This document shows positions 59,248 to 64,000 of a stretch of 64,000 nucleotides of DNA, piece after piece. This DNA comes from Nocardiopsis potens DSM 45234 (lineage in GTDB: Bacteria > Actinomycetota > Actinomycetes > Streptosporangiales > Streptosporangiaceae). A model generated the notes under the pieces. That model saw nothing but the letters and a program-made list of their open reading frames with translations, was not told where the DNA came from and did not search any database. How positions within the stretch are numbered: the stretch's first letter is position 1; every line of letters starts with the position of its first letter. The position numbers and the translations under genes are program-made. The stretch lies in assembly GCF_000341105.1 (NCBI RefSeq), contig NZ_ANBB01000047.1:62001-126000 (forward strand), in the 5' to 3' direction.

Positions 59248-59796
59248 ATGGCCGACCCGGGGCCCGGCGGACCGGCGGTGGTCTTCATGTGCGGACCGGC
59301 CGGCTCGGGCAAGACGACGGTCGCCCGGCGGCTGGAGGCCGGCGGCCACGTGCGGCTCTCGATCGACGAGGAGGCCTGGAACCGGGGGTGGCGGCGGCAG
59401 CCGCTCCCCGACGGCGTCGCCGCCGCCATCGAGGACGACCTCCGCCGCCGCCTCATCGGGCTGGTCTCGGCCGGGGCCGACGTCGTGCTGGACTACTCGT
59501 TCTGGTCCCGGCGGATGCGCGACCGCTACCGCCGGCTGCTGGCGCCCCTGGGAGTGGTCCCCGTCCTCGTCCACCTGGCGACGCCGCGCGAGACGGCGCT
59601 CGACCGGATCCGCCGCCGGGACGGGGGAGACGCGAACGCGGTGCGGCTCGGCGACGAGGTCGCGGCGGGCTACCACGACTCCTTCGAGCCGCCCGAACCC
59701 GGCGAGGGCCCGGTGGCGGTGGTGCGCCCCGGCGACGACCCCGGCGCCCTCCCGGCCGCCCTCGCGGCGGCGAGGAGGGCGGGGCCGCGGCGGTAG
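59248..59796 (+). CDS. P-loop kinase-like ATPase (AAA_33 type)
   Basis: 182 residues. Walker A GPAGSGKTT with Lys22, then LSIDEEAWNRG, VLDYSFWSRRMRDRYR and RDGGDANAVRL, the pattern of AAA_33 small kinases related to zeta-toxin and chloramphenicol phosphotransferase folds. ATG 59248 follows GGGAGGGGG. It lies 61 bases after the STAND gene in the same direction and may be co-transcribed. Substrate unknown. Confidence 0.82.
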   Translation: MADPGPGGPAVVFMCGPAGSGKTTVARRLEAGGHVRLSIDEEAWNRGWRRQPLPDGVAAAIEDDLRRRLIGLVSAGADVVLDYSFWSRRMRDRYRRLLAPLGVVPVLVHLATPRETALDRIRRRDGGDANAVRLGDEVAAGYHDSFEPPEPGEGPVAVVRPGDDPGALPAALAAARRAGPRR

Positions 59797-59880
59797 GGGC
59801 GGCGGCCCGCGGGCGCGACCGCCTTCCCGGCCGGGGGCGGTAGGGTCGGGGTCCCCCCGAACCGTCGTAGTGGAGGACCC

Positions 59881-60549
59881 GTGCGCATCGCCGGACAGGC
59901 CGGACTGGCCCTCGGAGGGGCGGTGCTGGCCGCCGCCGCGCCCACCGCCTGGGTGTACTCGCGGGCGGCCGGCCGCCGCTTCGCACCGGAGGACGTCCCG
60001 GAGCGCCCGGTGGCGGTCGTGCTCGGCGCCGCGATGTGGCCGCAGGGGCCGTCGCCGCTGCTGGCCCGCCGCCTCGACCTGGCCGCGGAACTGCACCGCG
60101 CCGGGCGGGTGCAGGCGGTCCTGGTCTCCGGCGACAACCGGGCGTGCTCGCGCAACGAGACCGACGGCATGGCCGCCTACCTGGTCGGGGCCGGGGTGCC
60201 GGAGAAGGCGGTCGCCGCCGACCCGCACGGCTACCGCACCTGGGACAGCTGCGTGCGCGCCCGCGGCGTCTACGGGGTGGACGCCGCGGTCATGGTCACC
60301 CAGGCGTTCCACCTGCCCCGCGCGGTGGCGCTGGCCCGCGCCGCGGGGATCGACGCGGTGGGCGTGGGCGACGCCAGCTCCCGGGCCAGGTCCCGCTCGA
60401 CCGCCACCGGCTACCTGCGCGAGGTCGGCGCCAGCGCCAAGGCCCTGCGCGACGCGGTGCTCCGCCCCGGGCCCGCCGTGGCCGAGGAGGCCCGGCAGGA
60501 GGCCCGGGACGTCCTGGACGTCGCGCTCGGCCCCGCGGTACGGGGATAA
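59881..60549 (+). CDS. SanA/ElyC/YdcF-family (DUF218) protein, copy 1
   Basis: 222 residues: one N-terminal membrane segment, then a DUF218 domain (VAVVLGAAMWPQGPSPLLARR, VLVSGDNRACSRNETDGM, DPHGYRTWDSCVRARG, TQAFHLPRAV). Family members act in envelope integrity (SanA in vancomycin exclusion, ElyC in carrier-lipid use). GTG 59881 follows GGAGG. Paralogue of 62354-63034 on the other strand. The downstream gene starts eight bases after its stop. Confidence 0.9.
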   Translation: MRIAGQAGLALGGAVLAAAAPTAWVYSRAAGRRFAPEDVPERPVAVVLGAAMWPQGPSPLLARRLDLAAELHRAGRVQAVLVSGDNRACSRNETDGMAAYLVGAGVPEKAVAADPHGYRTWDSCVRARGVYGVDAAVMVTQAFHLPRAVALARAAGIDAVGVGDASSRARSRSTATGYLREVGASAKALRDAVLRPGPAVAEEARQEARDVLDVALGPAVRG

Positions 60550-60557
60550 TCGCGACC

Positions 60558-62015
60558 ATGGACGAGAACACCGGCCGGGGGCCGCTGCGCGGGTTGGACG
60601 ACGTCGACTGGACCGGCCTGGTCCCGGACGAGGGGGCGAGGATCCCCGAGCTGCTGCGGACCGTCGCCGCGGGCGGCACCGGGTCGATGGACGCGGTCAG
60701 CGCCCTGTTCGACATTCTGCGCCACCCCGGCCCCGGCTACCTGGCCGCGCCGCAGGCCGCGCCGTTCCTGGCGCGGATCGCCGCCGACGAGGCGACCGGC
60801 GCCCCCGCCGAGGCGCTCAGCCTCCTGTTCGAGCTGGTGGTGCCGGTCCCGGCCGCGGTCGTCCCGGAGCCCTGGGACGGCGGCCAGTGGGCCGACGAGG
60901 TGGCCTGGGCCACGGCCTCCGACGTCGACGCGGTGCGCGACCAGTACCTCAAGTGGCGCGAGGACGCCCCCGACGAGCAGGCGTTCCGCCGGATGAGCGC
61001 CCGCTACGACGCGGTCGCCCGGGACACCGGCGCCGCGCTGCTCAAGGCCGAGCTGGACGTCCGCGAGGCGGTCCGCCCGCACGTCCCCGACCTGGTCGGC
61101 CTGCTGGAGGGGCGGGAGAACCGGAGCGGCCTCAACTCCACCGCGGAGTGGGCCGCCTCCATCCTGGCCTTCCTCCCCGAGGCCCGGGACGAGGCGGTGC
61201 CGGCGATCCTGCGCGGCCGCGGGCTGCTGGAGCCGGAGCCGGAACCGGAGACCTACTCCGCCGCCCTGCAGGCGCGCGAATCCTGGCGCAAGCCCCTCTC
61301 CGCGGAGCTGTTCGCGCTGGGCATGCTGGCCGGCCCGGCCGACGCCGACACCACCGTCGCGCTCGCCGGGCAGCTCTCCTCGGGCAACCTCTACACCGAG
61401 TTCGCGGCCGCCTCCGCGCTGGCCATGCAGCACGGCGAGCGGGTGCCGCACCAGGCCGTGGAGCGGATGCGCCGGCACGGCCGTACCCGGGTCGGCCACA
61501 CCGGCCTGTTCGACGACTCCTGGCCGCACCCGGGCGAGGCCGCCCCCGTGGTCCTGGGCTACCTGGCGCTGGGCCGCTGCGGGGAGGCCGCCGCCGAGCT
61601 CCGCGCCGAGATCCTGCCCGAGGCGCTGCGCGCGGCCGGGGCGCTCGCCCCGGCGGTCGTCGGCTCCGCCCTGGAGGAGGTGCTGGGCCCCCGCTCCGCG
61701 CCGCAGGACGCCGCCGAGGCCATCGAGGCCGCCGACACCGGCGACGACGAGCGCGACCCCGGCCTGCTGCTGCGGGTGCTGTGGGCGGTCGCCGAGCTGC
61801 CCGCCTCCGCCTGGGAGGAGGCGGCCGTCGGCGAGACCGCGGCCGCCTGGGGTCTGCCCGCCGACCGGGACGGCTTCCGGGAGTACGTCGGCGTCGGCGC
61901 GGACACCGCGGACGAGGAGGAGCCGGAGGAGCAGGCCCCGGCCGCCCCCGCCGCCCCCCAGCGGGAGGAGGGCCCCGGCGGCCTCTTCGCCCGCCTCTTC
62001 GGCGGCCCCCGCTGA
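60558..62015 (+). CDS. Acidic helical-repeat protein, function unknown
   Basis: 485 residues. The protein is strongly acidic and alpha-helical, with repeated HEAT-like segments in the middle (HVPDLVGLLEG, AEWAASILAFLPEA, YTEFAAASALAMQ, VVLGYLALGRCGEAA) and a low-complexity tail ending GGLFARLFGGPR. The layout resembles HEAT-like immunity or scaffolding proteins, but I do not recognise a family. ATG 60558 lies eight bases after the SanA-like gene, so they are almost surely co-transcribed. No signal peptide or membrane segment. Confidence 0.75.
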   Translation: MDENTGRGPLRGLDDVDWTGLVPDEGARIPELLRTVAAGGTGSMDAVSALFDILRHPGPGYLAAPQAAPFLARIAADEATGAPAEALSLLFELVVPVPAAVVPEPWDGGQWADEVAWATASDVDAVRDQYLKWREDAPDEQAFRRMSARYDAVARDTGAALLKAELDVREAVRPHVPDLVGLLEGRENRSGLNSTAEWAASILAFLPEARDEAVPAILRGRGLLEPEPEPETYSAALQARESWRKPLSAELFALGMLAGPADADTTVALAGQLSSGNLYTEFAAASALAMQHGERVPHQAVERMRRHGRTRVGHTGLFDDSWPHPGEAAPVVLGYLALGRCGEAAAELRAEILPEALRAAGALAPAVVGSALEEVLGPRSAPQDAAEAIEAADTGDDERDPGLLLRVLWAVAELPASAWEEAAVGETAAAWGLPADRDGFREYVGVGADTADEEEPEEQAPAAPAAPQREEGPGGLFARLFGGPR

Positions 62016-62353
62016 CCCGTCCGCCCCACACGCCCCGGGCCCGACACCCACCTTGTTGAGCCCAGGGCCGCCGCTCTCCCCAGGTCCCCGGCCCCGCGCC
62101 CACCTTGTTGAGCCCAGGGCTGTTGCTTTTCCCGGCCTTGGACGCACGTCCTGTGCGGGATCGCGGGGGCGGTGGGCCGGGCAAAAGCAACAGCCCTGGG
62201 CTCAACATCGTCGTGGTCCGCGATGACGACGCGGAGCTCGACGGGGTGGGCGCGGGGCCGGGGTCGGGAAAGACGGTGTCCCTGAGCTCGACGAGGCGGG
62301 CGCGCCCGGGACGGGGCGGCTTGGGGCCGGGGCCGGAGGCGTCCCGCCCGGGG
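62016..62353. other. 338-base gap filled by the repeat cluster
   Basis: Between the converging helical-repeat and SanA-like genes. Apart from the palindromic repeat copies described at 62047-62207 and their degenerate relatives to about 62305, nothing gene-like is seen. The palindrome may also serve as terminator for both genes. Confidence 0.6.
62047..62207. repeat. Intergenic repeat cluster with 25-bp perfect inverted arms
   Basis: A 22-base word (CCCACCTTGTTGAGCCCAGG plus GC) occurs at 62047-62068 and 62099-62120. The second copy starts a perfect 25-bp inverted repeat: 62106-62130 with 62183-62207, spacer 52 bases. After the shared word, the first copy continues as a degenerate version of the second (mostly C/T changes). 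Two further relatives of the element (GAGCTCGACG followed by a GGGCGCG run) lie at 62235-62255 and about 62283-62305. A transcribed copy would form a long hairpin. It looks like a REP- or MITE-like palindromic element. Confidence 0.75.
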
Positions 62354-63034
62354 TCAGCGGGGTGCGGAGAGCGCCTCGTCGACGGTGGTCTCGCGGGGGC
62401 CGGGGAAGGTCGGGTCGGGGCGGAACGCCGCGTCCGCGGCGGCCTTGAGGCCGGCGGGGAGCTCGCGGGCGTAGCCGTAGGCGCTGTCGCCGGGGAAGTC
62501 GCCCCAGCTCGGGTCGGCGACGCCGCGGGTGTCGATGCCCGCGGCCCGGCACAGCGCCACCGCGCGCGGCAGGTGGAACTCCTGGGTGACCACGGTCGCC
62601 GCCTCCACGCCGAAGACCCGCTCGGCGCGGGCGCACGACTCCCAGGTGCTGAACCCGGCGTAGTCGGAGGCGATCTTCTTCCGCGGGACGCCCACCGCCG
62701 CCAGGTAGTCGGCCATCGCGTCGGTCTCGTTGTACTCCTCGCGGCCGTTGTCCCCGCTCACCAGGACCGCCTCGACCTTGCCCGCGTGGTACAGCTCCGC
62801 GGCCAGGTCCAGCCGGCGGGCCAGGAACGGCATCGGCCGCCCGGCGTCGTTCAGCCCCGCCCCCAGCACCAGCGCGACCGGCCGCTCCGGCGTCTCGGCC
62901 ACCCCCGCGCGCAGCTCCGCCGTGGACAGCCGCAGCCAGGCCGTCGCCGCCCCCGCCGCGAGCGCGCCCAGCACCGCGGCCGCCAAAGCCGCCCGCACCG
63001 CGCGCCGCCGCACCGGTCCTCGATTCCCGTCCAT
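62354..63034 (-). CDS. SanA/ElyC/YdcF-family (DUF218) protein, copy 2
   Basis: 226 residues: a basic N-terminus, one membrane segment (about 15-33), then DUF218 (VALVLGAGLNDAGRPMPFLARR, VLVSGDNGREEYNETDAMADYL, DYAGFSTWESCARAERVFG, TQEFHLPRAVALCRAAG). It is closely parallel to the 59881 gene along its whole length. ATG 63034 has no clear ribosome site. A longer upstream frame is rejected. Envelope role inferred from the family. Confidence 0.88.
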   Translation of the reverse strand: MDGNRGPVRRRAVRAALAAAVLGALAAGAATAWLRLSTAELRAGVAETPERPVALVLGAGLNDAGRPMPFLARRLDLAAELYHAGKVEAVLVSGDNGREEYNETDAMADYLAAVGVPRKKIASDYAGFSTWESCARAERVFGVEAATVVTQEFHLPRAVALCRAAGIDTRGVADPSWGDFPGDSAYGYARELPAGLKAAADAAFRPDPTFPGPRETTVDEALSAPR

Positions 63035-63100
63035 ACAGGGGTGGACGTGCCGTGCGGCCGCCGGGTTCCGCCGCCGCGGCCGCGGGTAGGGTCCGGTGCC

Positions 63101-64000
63101 ATGGACGAACTTCCGGAACGGCTCCGCGCCATCGCCGACCTCCGCGTGCCCGAGATGCGGGTGGGCGCCGGGCGGCACGAGTACGACGGCACCACCGGCG
63201 ACCTCTCCCCGGACGGGGTGCGCTCCGGGCTCGCCCGGGTCGGCGCCGGAGGCGCCTTCGACGACCCGCACGAGGAGGCGCACGCGCGCATCCAGGAGGA
63301 GGCGCTCCGCTACACCCTGGGCGAGCTGGAGGAGCACCGCTTCAACCCGCTGCTCCACCTCGACGAGCTCGACCTGTCCTGCTACGACCGGGACTACGCC
63401 CCGCTCCCGGAGCGGGCCGCCGCCCGGCTGCGCCACCTGGAGGCCTGGCCAGCCGCGGTGGAGGCGGCGCTCGCCGCGCTGGACCGGGTGAGCGCCCCCA
63501 TCGCCGAGGCGCTGCTGCCCGCCGCGCGCGGCCTCGCCGCCGGGGTGCCCGCCGACGCCCCCGAGGACGTCCGCGCCGACGCGCTCCGCGCGCACGACCG
63601 CCTCGTCGGCCACCTGGAGAAGGCCGCCCGGGACGGCGACCCCAGCGCCCGGCTCGGCACCGGGGCGCTGCGCCGGCTGATGGGCGCCCCCGAGGGCGTC
63701 GACGTCGACCTCGACCGGCTGGCCGGGCGCGCCGACGCCGAGCGGGACCGGCTGATGGACCGGCTCGCCGAGGCCACCGGGCGCATCGCGCCGGGACGCC
63801 CGCCGCTGGAGGTCGCCCGGGAGCTGGTCCGCGACCACCCCGGCCCGGAGGGCGTGCTGGAGGCCGCCCGCACCTGGACCCGGCTGGCCACCGCGTTCAC
63901 CGCCGAGCGCGGCCTGGCCCCGTTCCACGACGGGGAGCTGGAGGTGTCGGAGTCGCCGGAGTCCCAGCGCTGGGCGACCGCGATGCTCTCCTGGCCCGGC
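63101..64000 (+). CDS. DUF885 family protein (3' end beyond window)
   Basis: The first 300 residues of a DUF885 protein, a family with zinc-peptidase-like features in its C-terminal half, which is not in the window. Visible motifs: HRFNPLLHLDELDLSCYDRD, YAPLPERAAARLRHLEAWP and ALRAHDRLVGHLEKAA. ATG 63101 lies eight bases after TAGGGT (63087-63092), so it is probably leaderless. Divergent from the SanA-like copy 2. The enzyme activity cannot be judged from this half. Confidence 0.85.
   Translation, partial: MDELPERLRAIADLRVPEMRVGAGRHEYDGTTGDLSPDGVRSGLARVGAGGAFDDPHEEAHARIQEEALRYTLGELEEHRFNPLLHLDELDLSCYDRDYAPLPERAAARLRHLEAWPAAVEAALAALDRVSAPIAEALLPAARGLAAGVPADAPEDVRADALRAHDRLVGHLEKAARDGDPSARLGTGALRRLMGAPEGVDVDLDRLAGRADAERDRLMDRLAEATGRIAPGRPPLEVARELVRDHPGPEGVLEAARTWTRLATAFTAERGLAPFHDGELEVSESPESQRWATAMLSWPG

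Noticed and set aside
54672-59456. 1594-residue minus-strand open frame opposite the STAND gene
   Set aside because: Shifted shadow of the STAND and YjiH genes; the STAND frame shows Walker A and GLPLAL motifs and is clearly the coding one.
62047-62305. CRISPR array
   Set aside because: Too few copies, two of them inverted, and the repeats are palindromic with no spacer diversity or cas genes.

Overview
The window is very GC-rich chromosomal DNA from an actinobacterium. GTG starts are frequent, the -10 elements read TAGnnT, and many genes look leaderless. Gene order (ligA, gatCAB, GGDEF-EAL genes, ilvBNC-serA-leuB-ilvE-cimA, FAH gene-gltX-tRNAs, ndgR-leuCD-HU-cofC-plsC-gpsA-ddl) is the conserved block of Streptomyces, Nocardiopsis and Thermobifida relatives. 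Thioester-domain surface proteins with sortase signals and a 73-75 % GC look suggest Nocardiopsaceae/Streptosporangiales; this is inference, not a database result. No insertion sequence, prophage or CRISPR array was seen.

Region 1 (1-13943): the 3' part of ligA, then gatC-gatA and gatB of the tRNA-dependent amidotransferase. Two large GGDEF-EAL cyclic-di-GMP proteins lie among them. An inverted pair of sortase-anchored thioester-domain proteins sits between gatA and gatB; one has lost the thioester cysteine.

Region 2 (13944-24366): branched-chain amino-acid and serine biosynthesis (ilvB, ilvN, ilvC, serA, leuB, ilvE, cimA). ilvB and cimA are each preceded by a tiny, apparently leaderless leader peptide rich in Ile/Val/Leu codons and by a terminator, i.e. 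attenuators. A shared box, TCTC-N6-CGAGA, lies upstream of ilvB, leuB and cimA. A half-degenerate copy lies in the ndgR/leuC intergenic region, which points to an NdgR (IclR-family) regulon. With leuCD at 43151-45187 the window holds most of the Ile/Val/Leu pathway, including the citramalate route to isoleucine; ilvD and leuA are not here.

Region 3 (24367-36658): a mixed segment with a DUF3152 zincin-like protein, a His-rich monooxygenase-fold protein, an M20 dipeptidase coupled to a YfcC-family carrier, allantoicase, a LysR regulator, a fumarylacetoacetate-hydrolase family enzyme, a MurNAc recycling pair (murQ-murP) and gltX. tRNA-Gln and two tRNA-Glu genes follow gltX, so the whole Glu-tRNA(Gln) transamidation route is represented in this window.

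Region 4 (37417-42219): an AhpD-like protein, MerR and TetR regulators, an alpha/beta hydrolase, a PQQ-type sugar dehydrogenase lipoprotein and a Uma2-type nuclease-fold protein. Region 5 (42270-49903): ndgR, leuCD, HU, cofC (coenzyme F420), plsC, gpsA and ddl.

Region 6 (49986-64000) is the most accessory part. It holds an EI24 membrane protein with a repeat tail, an AbiEi/DUF559-like protein overlapping tail-to-tail with a SF1 helicase that has a RelE/ParE-like N-terminus, a YjiH membrane protein, a membrane-anchored NB-ARC/TPR STAND ATPase, a P-loop kinase, two SanA/ElyC-family paralogues around an unrecognised helical protein, an intergenic repeat cluster, and a DUF885 gene running off the end.
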